A stretch of DNA of 64,000 nucleotides from Astragalus membranaceus. Lineage: Eukaryota > Streptophyta > Magnoliopsida > Fabales > Fabaceae. The notes beneath the pieces were generated by a model, which made no database searches, was not told where the DNA came from, and saw only the letters and a program-made list of their open reading frames with translations. Where the stretch lies: positions 156,422,166-156,486,165 of the forward strand of contig CM076854.1 of the NCBI GenBank assembly GCA_039519185.1, read 5' to 3'. The translations under genes and the position numbers were made by a program. The stretch's first letter is position 1; every line of letters starts with the position of its first letter. Of the stretch, positions 22,573-36,400 are shown one piece after another.

Positions 22573-25500
22573 ATAATAGATAGAAAGGGTATTTTAGTAT
22601 ATAAAGAAGAGAGTAAGGGTATAAGGGTCTTTTATCCATACCCTCACTTATGTTGGTTTTAAAATAAAAATGAAAGAAAAAGAAAGAAAAGAAAAGATGA
22701 AAATGGAGGAGAAAGAGAGAGGGAGAGAGAGGCGAAGGTGAGAAGAGGAGAGGGAGGGAGAGTCACTCATGAAAAGTTTTCCTTCTTCCCACCAATTCAT
22801 TCCTTGCTTCATCCTCTTCATTTTGACACCAACAACATCACCAACAACTCACTCTCCCTCATTCTACCATTTTCGAATTCAAAGGAAAAAGAGAGGTTTT
22901 GGGAGCGTTCTTCTTCTTTTAAGTGAGAGGGAAGTTTGGGGAGTCCATATAAGGGTTGATTGCTAGCTTGGGGTGAAGAAATCAAAGTTTGGTTGAGTTA
23001 GGGTCATGGAAGCTCAAAATAGGGATTTTGGATGATGAAGCTCAATTGAGCTTAGTGAGTGTGAATAGTGGTTCATAGAGGATTATGGGTGATGGTGAAA
23101 TTCTAAGTAGAAGTTAAAGCTTTGGAAATCAAGCTTGGAGTTTTGGGTTTCATTTTGAAAGCTATAGGAGCTTATGGTTGGTGCCTAGGTGCAAAGTTGA
23201 GATTTCTCGCGAGTTGGATGTCCGAGTCGACAAACAATGCGAGTTCTTCGATTAATTAGAGTTCGTTAAAGTATTGATTGTTGAATGTTGTTGTTTATGG
23301 TTGAGTATTGATATGTGTGATTGCTTGAACTGATGGATTTGGGGCTTGTTTGGTGCTAATTGGGTTGTTAAGTTCACTGTTTTGAGACATTCTGGGGTAG
23401 GTTCGGTATTTCAGTGACTGTGAATGTTTTACTGATTGAAAAATTATGTGGTTTGTTATTTTGGAAACTATATTGAATTCTTGTTATTTTGGCACTGGTT
23501 TGGTTGAATTTGGATTTGTACAACTCGGGTTATGAGTGTTACAAGTTAGGGTAAAATTCTGGAAATCAATCTGGATATAGGTTTAGTATTTAGGGAATGG
23601 TATTTCCATTTGAACTCCTTTTTGAATGATTCTTGTTTTATTAAAAACTAGACTTAATTGTCTACGAATTAGGCTCAAGTCCCATGTAATTTGAGTGAGT
23701 CTTGATCATTTTAGGAGGGTTGCAAGTTAGGTCACAATAGCTGTCCCCTGTTCTGAACATAATGGCTTGTTTGATAATACTGTACTGATTGGCCCACTAT
23801 TTTGCAAAACCAAAGTTATAGTCAGAAACTAGACATCCTTAGCTTTCTGTAGGGGGGTCATTTGTTGATTTCCGTCGTCGTTTGGTCGGTCAAATAAGTT
23901 TCCGAAGTTTATGTATATTTGCTGAAGTTTTTATGTGGAATGATTGACATTCAAGTATACTCGTTGTTATTAAACCGTATAGTTTACTAACGAGAGAGAA
24001 AACGACACAAGTATTAAAGTAATGGACCTAATGTCCGAGTTAAATTTAAAGAATACGACTTCATGTCGAGTAACAGACTTAATGTGCGAGAGGATAAGAA
24101 TACGACTTCGTGTCGAGTAACGGACTTAATGTCCAAGAGGTTAATAAAAGACTGTTTGAGGTTATGATATATAAAATTATATCGAGTATGGGTGACTACC
24201 CAAAGAGGTTAGCATACTAGACGGGGAAGGTCATGAGCTCTTAACCTAGGCCCTGTAAATTTTACCATTAGGGAAAGTACTAATGGGAAGGGGGTTCATC
24301 GGGATTACCATGTCTGGGGTCGGTGTTATGCTAAAATTATAAAGTACGGTTCACCGGGATTACCATGTCTGGGGTCGGTGTCGTGCTAAGTTAAAGAGGC
24401 ACGTGGTTTATAAATTAAACTACGAGAAAGTTAAAGAGGCACGTAGTTTATAAATTAAACTACGAATGAAAAAGGATTCATAATTGAACCGAGAGAGGAT
24501 AAGTGAGGAGTGCGAAAGAACTCACTGATATTTATAATCTCACTGTATATATTGTGGTGTTTTCAGATGTGCAGGAAAAGCAAAGAAGATTGAGGAGGAG
24601 TAGCAGAGTCTGTAGCTACTCAGTTAGAGGGAAGATCCTTTGTCGATCTTCATGATGTATTTTGCTTTTTCCCTTATCATGTATTATCATGTTTAAATCC
24701 TTGAATTGTATCAAGGTCATGTAGTGTGTTATAACCGTGTCTTGTAAATGAACCATAGTTATGTTTATGTTATCGAATATGTACCTTCTGAGTACTTATT
24801 CGGATATTGTATTTGAGAAATATTTTATCTCAAAGTTATGTAAGTGGTTGTAATCCGCTTTAGTTTTTAATTGGTCCATTATTATGAGCAGGTTATACTC
24901 TGATTGTTATGATTATGTTAATACTTTCGGTTCACCATAGTCGTGAATTTAAGGTGTTACATTTTGGTATCAAAGCAGTTCGACCTTGTCGGGCTTAGAG
25001 ACCTAACGGTCAAAAGATTAGTTAGATTGAGTCAGCTAGGGACTTAGACAATTGACTGTCAGAACCTTTTAGTATCTTGTGTGAGACGTTGAGTTTGGAT
25101 CCACTCGATATTTCATGCAACGCACTAAGAATAATGACAATTAGTTGCCTCGGCCCCGAAAATGTCCGAAACCATAAACCTTAGGATTCCTAGACTTCTC
25201 GTTTCATCAGAGCATGCAGCGGAAGTAATGGGTATCCGAGTTGGTTGGAGGAATTGTGGCGACCGTTGTGTCATCACGTAAATCATAGAAGGCCATCCAG
25301 AGAGTTATGAGGTATGAAACCTTCAGGTAGAAGATGTGTAGTGCCCTTGTTCAGGACTAATAAGCACTGAAAACACAGATCGTTGTCTGACCAGTCTCTC
25401 AGTTGCTGGGATGACGTCTAGTAGTCAACTCTACTGTGTAGTATAGATTGACTCTAATTTATGTTTCACCCGAGTAAGATCCTTCGGGATAGTCATGGTT

Positions 25501-25740
25501 CTCAAATAGGTTTCCTTTCCTAAGAAACACCTTTTCCGAAGTTAGGAAACCAAGCTAGTAAGCTATCATTGCACTTGCAGTTTTGATAAGTAGTACCACC
25601 CAGTGTTTATTAGACTAGTACCTTATCAAAAACTCTAAGTGGGATTCCTATCCAAAAAGAGATCAGTAATTCATGTCAATAGAAACGACCGTATCACAAC
25701 TCTCCGAATAAGAGTATGTCAGTTTACATATGTGAGAAAT
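22573..25740 (+). mobile_element. Truncated Ty3/gypsy-like element: LTR plus decayed 5' internal region
   Basis: LTR sequence ends at about 24961 with GGTGTTACA. It is followed by TTTTGGTATCAAAGCAG, an initiator-Met tRNA primer-binding site with one change. The LTR holds tandem motifs: two copies of CGACTT(C)..GTGTCGAGTAAC near 24050-24130, and two of GGATTACCATGTCTGGGGTC at about 24300-24385. Its left end is not found; it may have been lost at the junction with the LTR at 20712-22572. The internal part to about 25740 has no intact gag or pol. Confidence 0.5.
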
Positions 25741-26497
25741 TTTCGCTAGTCTTCAAACTTGTTTTATCCATAACTTTTGATCCGGAACTCCGATTTAGGT
25801 ATTCCGGGATACGTTAAAAATAGTGTGTTTTTTTGGATGTTTTAGTGTTCGCAATAGTGTGTTTTTTAATAATATAATTTTGTGACAAAATACGTAAAGC
25901 GTGATGCTAAACAGCGTGTTTTGAGATACTTTAGTGTTTGAAAAAAAATTAATCGTTCAAATACTCAAAGTTCATTCCTCAATATCGATTTTTTTTAACT
26001 GTTCGAATACGCAAAGTTTGTTTCTCAGTGACCGGTTTGGTGAAAAAAATCAAAACAAAATATGTAAAATACGATGCTAAGTAGTGTGTTTTTGGATACT
26101 TCAATGTTTGAAAAAAAATTCTACTATTCAAATATGCAAAGTTTGTGCCTCACTAATCGATTTGGTGAAAAAATATATAATTTCGTGACAAAATACGTAA
26201 AGTGTGATACTAAACATTGTGTTTTGGGGTAGTTTAGTGTTCGAAATTTTTTTTAACCGTTCAAACACTCAAAGTTCATTCCTCAAAACCGATTTGGTGA
26301 AAAATAATAATTTCGTGACAAATATGCACATATATACTCTAATTTAGTTTTTTAATAGATATTTTTTTAATTTATACCTACCTTCAATTTAAACAATGTT
26401 TTCTCTTGTTACAATTTAAGAAACAAATATTACTCAACAACAATTCTATATTAACTAGAGTTTTTACCCTCGTGCAGCGCACGGGTCAATGCGCTAG
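25741..26497 (+). mobile_element. Helitron-type 3' end with tandem-repeat body
   Basis: The right end has CGTGCAGCGCACG, a GC-rich hairpin, then GGTCAATGCGCTAG followed by T. This is the CTRR-type Helitron terminus with a hairpin just inside. About 25830-26320 holds roughly four degenerate units of about 130 bp with TTTAGTGTTCGAAA, AAAGTTCATTCCTCA and TTTCGTGACAAAATACG blocks. The 5' TC end was not located, so the left limit is approximate. Confidence 0.5.
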
Positions 26498-27241
26498 TCA
26501 CTTTAAAATTATACTATTGATTACTAGCAAAAAGACAAACGCCGACGTGTTCGTCTCTCTGTATTTTTTTCTTGTTATAAGAAAATTAATTTTGAATAAA
26601 GTGTGTAATTCTAGAAATAAAGTGAAATAATAATCGCCTAAATTTTATAGAGTAAAGTTATAGATAAATTTAAATTTAAACTTTGAGTTAAATAAGGACA
26701 TATTCAAATTTAAATGTTTAAGAATTCAAACTTTTTATATCCAATACTTAAATCTATGTATACATAATTTTACTTCCATTAAAGGCATAATTGTAAGAAA
26801 AATATGACATTAAACTTAATTCCCAAACAAGATCTACTACTCCCTTTACTCCAAAGAGTTGACTTAGTGGAGCATAATATAATTTGTATCTGAAAATTAG
26901 TGAAATAAATATAATTTCATCTGTAAGTGTTTAAAGAATCCGAATATTTACTCTGCCTTGGACTTGGACACATCCCCTCACTCTAAAATATTTGCTAAAA
27001 AAAATATTCCCCTTATTATAGAAGAAGAAGATTATAGATATGGATATTAAGAAAATAAATAAGCTTTTTTTTTTTACAAAAGAAAATAAATAAGGTTAAT
27101 TAATTTTGAGTAGATTTTTTTAGTTGAATGTTTTTATTTTTTGTGTGTGGTTCAGTTGGGAGCAACGCTTCACTTGAAAGTTTCCAGCAATTCAGTCATC
27201 CTCAAATCCCCTGAGCTCTGTGCAGATCGGTGTAGGAAGGA
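26498..27241. other. Intergenic; upstream flank and probable 5' UTR of EMC5
   Basis: AT-rich sequence to about 27130, then a more balanced stretch leading into the EMC5 ATG that probably contains the 5' UTR. No clear TATA box was singled out. Confidence 0.4.
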
Positions 27242-30200
27242 ATGGCCATAACTTTAATTGTTGGAGTTTTCGGTCTTCTCATTCTATTTCACGCCGCTTA
27301 TTCAACCATCCAATGCATGCATTTCTAAACTTAGATCCTTCTTATTATGCTCTATTCTAATGCGTTTTAATTGTCAAAGGTTCGTTAATTAATTTATATG
27401 TTTTGATTTGATCGCAGATAGAGGTCTGTTAAAGATTACGGAAGAAGAGTTTTCAGGGCCCCCTTTCAATGTAACGCTCGCAATTTCTTTTTTTTTTGAT
27501 TTTACGTTTTATATTTGGATTTGGAGTTTATGCGTCTAAGGTTTTTGGGTTGCTGCAGGTGGTGATTGAGCTGTTTCTTGGATTGCTTCTTTGTTTCTGG
27601 GCTGCGCTAACTTTGCCGGGGAAGTTTTTGTCTATACATCCAGACTCTGAAGATAACAGGTCGGGTTTTCAATTAGGGTTTTTTGTTATAATTGCTTGCT
27701 ATTGGGTTTCTTTTGTTCTCTGTGCTTGTTTGGATAAGTGGTTAGTGCTGATTTTGGAGAATTCATTTTAGACTTAGGCCATGTTTGGGTAATCAGCTTC
27801 ATTAAGCACTTATACCACAAAGGCTTATCAATTATCATATATGTGCTTATGTATAAGCTGTATCTATATTAAAAGATAAAATAAAGTCAAATTGTTTTTT
27901 TATAAGCTATAAGCTGTTTTCAAAAGCTATCCTAGAGAACTTATGGAAATAAGTTGAAAACAGCTCATGGACATGTCTTAACTCTTAAGCTGTTTGCATA
28001 ACTTCTCCTAGACAATTTCTCAAGTGCTTATGCCGGTAGATAAACCCAAATAAGCCAATCCAAACAGGTTTTTATTAGCTTTGAAAGATTAGGTTTTATG
28101 TTAGAGAGAAGCACTATTTCTTTTCTTTAGATGGGTTGTGAGCTTCGAGATAGTTCCCTATGATGCACTGTACTCAACTTAAGTCGCTCATATAGTTCTT
28201 GAAGAATCACGGTCTTAAGCTTGGTCTACCTTGATACTGTTTTGTTGTATATTTGAAGTTTATTTTGTCTTAGAGCATACTAGAGAGTACTGGAGCTATA
28301 TGCTAGTAATCTAGAATAAGAAAAAGAGGTGTTTAAGTCATGGGGGAATGCAAAGTTTCACTTTCACCCGATGCAATTTTGGTGAAAAGTAAAATGCAAG
28401 AGATTATCAGCATCAACTTTAACCCCAGTTTACTTCTTAGGAGTTTGAACTTTGAAAAACATGATATCTCTAGGAAAGACATATAGATAAACTATCAAAT
28501 ATTCATTCCGTTGGGGCTGAATGAACATATAAGGCGTGTTTTTTAAACATCACAAATAATTAATATGCGAGGGTGAGATGAGTAAATCTGGACCATACAA
28601 CCATACATGGATGGTCATGATTAAACTTTATTTAGTGATCACATGACCACTTAAAAAAGCCATGTGACTTTTTGTTTTAATTTTAACCATTCATGATTTG
28701 ATCTATGATTGCAATTCATTCCTTCCACCTTCTCATTGTAGAAGTCCTCTCACTTGATGTGCTCTCTACACACACACACACACACCAGGTAATTTCTTGG
28801 TTTCCTGTCATGCTATCTGAAGCTGATATGCCTTCCTTAATGGTATATAATGGAGATTCTAGTAGGGATGGTTTGCATATAAAAATACAACTAAATGATC
28901 ATTGATTTGTTTTCATTGCATTGGCAAGGTACACTAATTTGCGATGGGGCATTTAAGTTGCCTGTATCAAGTTTTTCATTCATAAGCCATAACCTGTTGT
29001 AGATCATTGGTAGTTGGTTTGATTTGACCAATGTGCTCAGTATTGACATCATTCATCAAAAAGAAAAGGACCAAGGGAAGTTTATACTTTATACTTCCTT
29101 AGCAAGACTTCACTTACAGTTCAGTGGACCAAGCATTGATCATTCCACTTTTAGCGTTCTAATTTGCTTTATGTTATCATGAGAGATAACATTCTTGCAC
29201 TTAGTTTCACTCCCTCTTTTTTGGACACCATTTTTACAACTCACTTGCTATTATTGGATCTTTTGTTGTTACCAATGATTTGATGTATAAGTTAAGTGAG
29301 ATTTACTGAAAGAATATTATATGCGAATCTGGATCAATGCTTCGAGAGCAGTGCGGAAGAGAAAGAGAGAGAATAGTGTGCAAAGTTTGTTGGTCATGTA
29401 TCATTAATATGGTTAAATTAATATGTTGTCCCCGTACTACTTTTTATTTTTAAGAATTTTCAAATAGACTGATCCCCCCCCCAAGTTAGTTAACAATGTA
29501 TTCAGTTAGTTATTGGGGGTTGGGATAATTAGAGAAATAAAGGCATGTTGCTTATAAATAAGAAGAGGGGGTGGGGGAGAGTGATCTATTCATTTGAGAA
29601 AGAGTTCGACATTTATGCATAGGGGGTATCAAACCCTTTTAGTTCTGTAATCTGTTCTGAAATCCAGAGAGTCCTTCCCTGTATGATCATCTAATAAAAT
29701 ACTATTTTAAATCTACTATAGTATCAGAACTAGTAGGATACCCGTGCATACGCACGAGTGCTTTCGTGTTATTTTTATGAATGAACTTAAACAGTATTTA
29801 AATAGTTTGAACATTACCCCGTGAAAATAGAGACAAATTTAAAGTAGATAAAAAATGAGTTTCAAATAAAAAATAGAAAAATATTAAAATCTAAAAATGT
29901 AAAAGTATCATTTGAAAACAATACGTGCATTTATCCCGTGTTTTTTTATATATCAGTGTTGTTATCCCGTGTTTTTTTATATATTAGTGCAGCTATCCCG
30001 TGTTTATATATATATATATATATCAGTGTTTTAAATCGCGCGCTATAGCGGCGCTATAGCGGCGAAGCGGCCTCTGGCCGCGACGGCGACAGCGTAGCGG
30101 ACACCTTCTGTGTCGCGGGCGTCGCGGGCATCTTGGCGGCGATTTCGCGGGTCTGCTTACGCGTTTTCGGGTTCTGGAAGGGGAAGGGGATCCGCTAGGT

Positions 30201-33200
30201 TGAAGATAGAAGGGGAATGACGAAAACGCCCCTTCGTTTTTTTAATGTTTAGTTCTTTCATTAAGGGTATTTCTGTAATTACCTTTTTAGGTTAAATCAA
30301 TTAAAAATTAGGGTGAATTCTTTCTTCTATTCACGTCTTCTTTCTTCTATACAGTAAGTATCTTCTTTCTTTTATATAGTAAGTAACGCACACTCTGTTT
30401 CACGTCTTCCATTCACGTCTTCTTTCTTCTTTGCCGACTCACTCTGTTTCACCGCCTACGTGACTGTGATTGCTTCTATCGGTGAATTCTTCATTCCTTT
30501 CTTCTACGCGAAGCTGTTCCATTCCTTTCTTCTGCTTTACGTGACTGTGACTGTGAGTGCTCTGTTCTTCTTTTTTCCTCTATTCCTTTCTTCCAATTTC
30601 TTCTCTTTGTTCGTTTGTTACTTTTTTTATTTCGGTTTCAGTCATGGCAACCTCCTCTCAACCGCAACCTGCAACTTGTGGGTTAGTGAAGCCCACCGGA
30701 GATAACCTTGACATTGCTTGGAAGTGGAATAGCTTGAAAGATATTAAAGATAGGAAATCTGTAACTTGTGACTTTTGTCATAAAACAACTACTGGAGGAA
30801 TTACTAGGGCCAAAAGACATCAAATGGGAATAACAGGAGATGTTGGAGCTTGCAGAAAAATACCACCAGAAGTGAAAGCATTGTTGAAGGAAGACTTTGA
30901 GAGGAAAAAGGGGTTAAAGGATGATGCAGCCATTGCTGAGCTAATAGAGGAACAAGATCAGATGGCTGACTTGCAAGAAATTATGAGTATTCTAAAAGGA
31001 GGAAAAAGACCACAAAACGAAAATTCTATAGATTCTATTGCTAAGAAGAAGAGTAATGTCAAAGGTCCATTGGATGCTCTTTTATTTAGGGACCCTGAAA
31101 CAACCATCAAATTGGGTAAAGCTACCAAGCAAACAAACATAAAGGACGGTTTCGACAAGGAAGCTAGGACAAGAACAATACAATATATAGAAAGATTTTT
31201 GATTACCAACATGATTCCTTTTAATGTTGGGAATTCAAAAAGCTTTCATTTGATGCTTGCTGCTGTTGGGAATTATGGTCATCATCTAAAGGGTCCCACC
31301 TATCATGAGTGTAGAGTTCCTCTCCTTAAAAGTGAGTTGCAATACACAAAGGAATTGATGAAAGGCCATGAAGAAGAACGAACATTGTATGGATGTTCTA
31401 TTATGTCAGATGGATGGACAGACAGAAAGAATAGAACATTGATTAATTTTTTGGTGAATTGTCCAAAAGGGTCGATGTTTGTGAGAAGTGTCGATGCTTC
31501 TGGATATATGAAGACTGGGGAAAGGATTTTTGAGTTGTTGGATAGTTTTGTGGAAGAGATTGGAGAGAGCAATGTTGTCCAAGTTATTTCTGACAATGGA
31601 AGTAACTATAAGATGGCTGGTAGATTATTAGAAGCAAAGAGGAGTCGTCTGTTTTGGACTCCATGTGCTGCCCATTGCATAGACTTAATTTTGGAGGACA
31701 TTGGGAAATTGCCTATAGTTAAAAGGGCAATTCAAAGAGGCATAGGAGTTGTTGGTTTTATCTATAACCACACATTGGCTTTGAACATGATGAGGAAGTT
31801 CACAAGCAAAATGGAATTGGTTAGGCATGGAGTGACAAGGTTTGCTACTTCCTTTCTTACTTTGCAAAGGTTGCATCAACAAAAAAACAACCTTAGGAAT
31901 ATGTTTACTTCGGAGGAATGGAATAAAACAAACACTGCTAAAGACCGTAAGGCAAAGAAGGCAGTTAACATTGTTCTTATGCCTAGCTTTTGGAATGATG
32001 TTCATTACACTCTTAAGGCCATGGGGCCTCTTGTGAAAGTGCTTAGGCTGGTTGATAATGAGAAAAAGCCAGCAATGGGTTATATTTATGAAGCAATGGA
32101 TAGAGCCAAAGAGGCAATTCAGAATGCTTTCAACGGAAAAGAAGAAAAATACAAAGAATTATTTAAAATCATTGATGATAGATGGGATGGTCAACTCCAC
32201 CATCCATTGCATGCAGCAGGACATTTTCTAAACCCCGAGTTCTTCTACAAGAATCCAAGAATGGACAATGATCCTGAAGTCATGAATGGGCTTTATAAGT
32301 GCATTGAGAAGCTTAGTGGAAGTTTAGAAATGGAAGAGAAGATTTCTATTGAGTTACAATCCTATAAGAGGGCAGAAGGAATTTTTGGTTTGAACATTGC
32401 AAAAAAACAAAGGACTACAATATCACCTGGTAAGTGGCTAAGTGCATTTTCTTTTTTATGAATTTAAATTTATGTAAATTAGATTATTAATAAGTGGCTA
32501 AGTGGCTAATTGCATTACAATTCAGCTGAGTGGTGGAGGAATTATGGATCTCAAACTCCAAATGTTCAACAACTTGCTATTAAAGTATTGAGCTTGACTT
32601 GTAGCTCATCTGGATGTGAGCGAAATTGGAGTGTTTTTGAGCATGTAAGTTCATTCGAAGTATAGAGTTTTTGTTATTCTTATAGTGATTGTGAAAGTGA
32701 GCTTGACATCTTGTTTATATCATAATATAGATTCATTCGAAGAAGAGAAGTAGGCTTGATCATCAAAGGTTGCAAGACTTGGTTTATATTAAATATAACC
32801 AAGCTCTTAAGCTACGATTTGATAGTCGTGATGTGATTGATCCGATCCTTCTAAATGATATAGATGAAAGCAATGAATGGTTACTTATGGGAAGAGATGG
32901 TGAGACGGCCGAAGAAGATTTGGTTTTTGGTGATGACAACTTGACTTGGGGAGATGTGGCAAATGTAGCTGGTGTAGATGAGCCTTTAGCATACACTAGG
33001 CAGCGAGGAGCAAGAAAGAAAACACCTGTTGCATCTACTTCAAGCTCTAGGGGAAAAGACATATTGGTGGAAGAAGATGATGAAGAGATTAATGAAGTTG
33101 ATGAGGAAGAGGAGAACGAAATCTCCAGCTCTGGTAGTAGTGATAAAGGACCAGACTATGATTACACTTTGGATGATGCTTAGATTTAGTCTTTATTTGT

Positions 33201-33455
33201 TAAGTTTGAATGTCATAGATTTTGTCTTTAGTAGTGATAAAGAACCAGACTTTGAGACACTTATGACTTTTTATGTAAAGTTTGAATGTCATGGATTTTG
33301 AGTATTTTTATTTGTTTTTGAGAATTTTCATGCATATAGTATTTATCCTATATTTGTGAATTATATTTCAAAATAGCAGTCATCCCGCTATCCGCTATAC
33401 CGCTATAGCGTTTTTTGGGCCGGCCGCTACGCTCCGCTATCCGGGATTTAAAACA

Positions 33456-33486
<31 letters not shown>

Positions 33487-36400
33487 CATTGCAGTTATAC
33501 CCGTATTTTTTTATATATCAGTGCAGTTATCTCGTGTTTTTTATGTATCAGTGCAGTTATCTCATAGTTTCAATTGATTATTTGAGTTGATTAGTAGTTT
33601 ATAGTAGATAGTAAAAGATAGATAATAGATTATCAATAAAAAATATCTATCCCATGTTTTTTTATATATCAGTAACAATTATTTGTCCTTTTTTAGGTAT
33701 TAATGACAAATATTGTTACGTATGTTTTAAATATTAATCGGTTTAAATAGTGATTAAACCTTTTTGTTTTTTTAGATAGTAGGTTTATAGTAGTTTTCAA
33801 AAATTATAATTATCAATAGTAAATATTAATCTCGTCTTTTTTTATATATCACTGCAGTTATCCCGTGTTTTTTATATATCAGTGCAGTTATCTCGTAGTT
33901 TCAATTGATTATTTTAGTTGATTAGTAGATTATAATAGATAGTAAAAGTTAGATATTAGATTATCAATAAAAAATATTTGTTTTAAATATTAATTACAAA
34001 TTTAAATAGTTCTTAAGTCTTCTTGTTTTTCAGATAGTAGGTTTGTAGTAATAGTCTTAAAAAAAATTAATTATTAATGAAAAATATTAATTTTGTGTTT
34101 TTTTTTTCATATATCAGTGCAGTTATCCCGTGTTTTATATATATCAGTGCAGTTATCTCGTAGTTTCAATTGATTATTTTAGTTGATTAGTAGATTATAG
34201 TAGATAATAAAAGAGAGATAGTAGATTATCAATAAGAAATATTTGTCTTAAATATTAATCAGTAGTTGAAATAGTCATTAAATATTATTGTTTTTTAGAT
34301 AGTAGGTTTATAGTAGTCTTCAAAATTTTTAATTATTAATGACAAATATAAATCCTGTGTTTTTTTTATATATTAGTGCAGTTATCCCCTGTGTTTTTTT
34401 ATATGTCATTGCAGTTATCCCGTAGTTTCAATTGATTATTTGAGTTGTTTAGTAGATTATAATAGATAGTAAAAGATAGATATTAGATTATCAATAAGAA
34501 ATATCTATCCCATGTTTTTTTATATATCAGTAACATTATTTGTCCTTTTTTAGGTATTAGTGACAAATATTGTCACGCGTGTTTTAAATGTTAATCAGTT
34601 TAAATAGTCATTAAGCCTTCTTGTTTTTTTAGATAGTAGATTTATAGTAGTTTTCAAAAATTATAATTATCAATGGTAAATATTAATCTCGTGTTTTTTT
34701 ATATATCACTGCAGTTATCCCGTGTTTTTTATATATCAGTGCAGTTATCTCGTAGTTTCAATTGATTATTTTAGTTGGTTAGTAGATTATAATAGATAGT
34801 AAAAGTTAGATATTAGATTATCAATAAGAAATATTTGTTTTAAATATTAATTACAAATTTAAATAGTTATTAAGGCTTCTTGTTTTTTAGATAGTAGGTT
34901 TGTATTAGTAGTCTTCAAAAAATTTAATTATCAATGACAAATATTAATCTTGTGTTTTCTTTTAAATATATCAGTGCAGTTATCCCGTGTTTTATATATA
35001 TCAGTGCAGTTATCTCGTTTCAATTGATTATTTTAGTTGATTAGTATATTGTAGTAGATAGTAAAAGAGAGATAGTAGATTATAAATAAGAAATATTTGT
35101 TTTAAATATTAATCAGTAGTTTAAATAAATATTATTGTTTTTTTGATAGTTGGTTTATAGTAGTCTTCAAAAATATTAATTATCAATGACAAATATTAAT
35201 TTTGTGTTTTTTTATATATCAGTGCAAGTATCCTGTGATTTTTATATATCATTGTAGTTGTCTCGCAGTTTCAATTGATTACTTTAGTTGATTATAATAG
35301 ATATTAAAAGATAGGTAGTAGATTATCAATAAGAGGTGATAGTAGATTATCAATAAGAGTGTAAACAGATTTCGGAGAGAAAAATTAAGATTTTAAGGTG
35401 ATAATTTTTTTCAAAGAGGTGATAGTTTTTTTTTGTTTTTTAGTGTGACTCATTTACATTTTTATAGGTAATTTGAATAGAGAAGTGTTTAAATAAATTT
35501 AGAAATTTAGTTAAAAAAATTAAAGTGAAAGGATAAAAGAAAGAATAATTATTTATGGGAAAATTAAAAGTAAAGTAAAAAGAAAAAAATGAAGAAAGAG
35601 AGTGTAATAGAAAAGTGAAAAGGAGGAAAGAGAGTGTAAGAAGAAAGAGAAAAAATAAAGAAAGAGGGTGTAAGAGAAAAGTGAAAAGTAAGAAAGAGAG
35701 TGTAAGAAAAAAAAGAAAAAAAAGAAAAAAAGAGAGTGTAATGACATTTTCACCCTTAAATTAGATGTGTGTCTTGTTAATAAGAGATCCAAATTGGTAA
35801 TTTCATAGGAGGTTTGTTTGTATAAATAGATAAATAGATTAGATTAGACTAGTGAGAAAATGGAGAATGGTGGTTATTGTGAAAAGAGTACGAGAGTGAG
35901 CGAGCCAAAGAAGATGCACAGTAGTGAAGACTAATGGAGGCGGGCTTGCATAGTACAGAGAATTTGGTACATGAAATCTTGCATCGCATTGACATATGCA
36001 GCGAATCTTGTTGGCTATTCGCCGAACCCTCACCGGTCACCGCAAATGCTGACGAGAAAGTGGTGGGGCAGGTAATCAGAGTGTGGTTCAGCGAATTGAG
36101 GAAGGTGACAGTGGAGGCAACAGAGTTGCAGGTGTTCATAGAGGATATTGTATTTGGATTGGTAACACAAACTGAGCACTATTTCCTTTTACGAGGTGTC
36201 ACAAATGAGAAGATGATAGGATCGTAAATAAAGAAAATGTAGGGAGGGGTATTAAATATATGAGATGTAGGGGATTATGGCTTAGGGAGGGAAATGGTTG
36301 TGACCAACTTGCTGATGTGGCAATTTGGAGGGAAAGAGAGTGAGTTAGTTGAAGTAATATAAATAGTAGTGGGAGGGAATTGAGAGGGGAAGCAAGAATT

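Larger units (their letters stand above)
29730..35848 (-). mobile_element. Non-autonomous Helitron, copy 2, interrupted by a hAT transposon
   Basis: It has the same ends as copy 1. On the minus strand the 3' end is GTATCCTACTAG with the CGTGC-GCACG hairpin just inside, followed by T. The 5' end is TCTAATCTAATC. The interior is the same tandem-repeat body. Removing the hAT (30024-33458) and its 8-bp duplication leaves about 2.7 kb, against 3.1 kb for copy 1, which has an extra 480-bp duplication. The base 5' of the TC end is G rather than the expected A, so that boundary is slightly uncertain. Confidence 0.7.

Noticed and set aside
30557..30643. Upstream in-frame ATG extending the hAT transposase by 29 residues
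   Set aside because: The added segment is a hydrophobic low-complexity string from a T-rich leader; the ATG at 30644 starts the normal protein.
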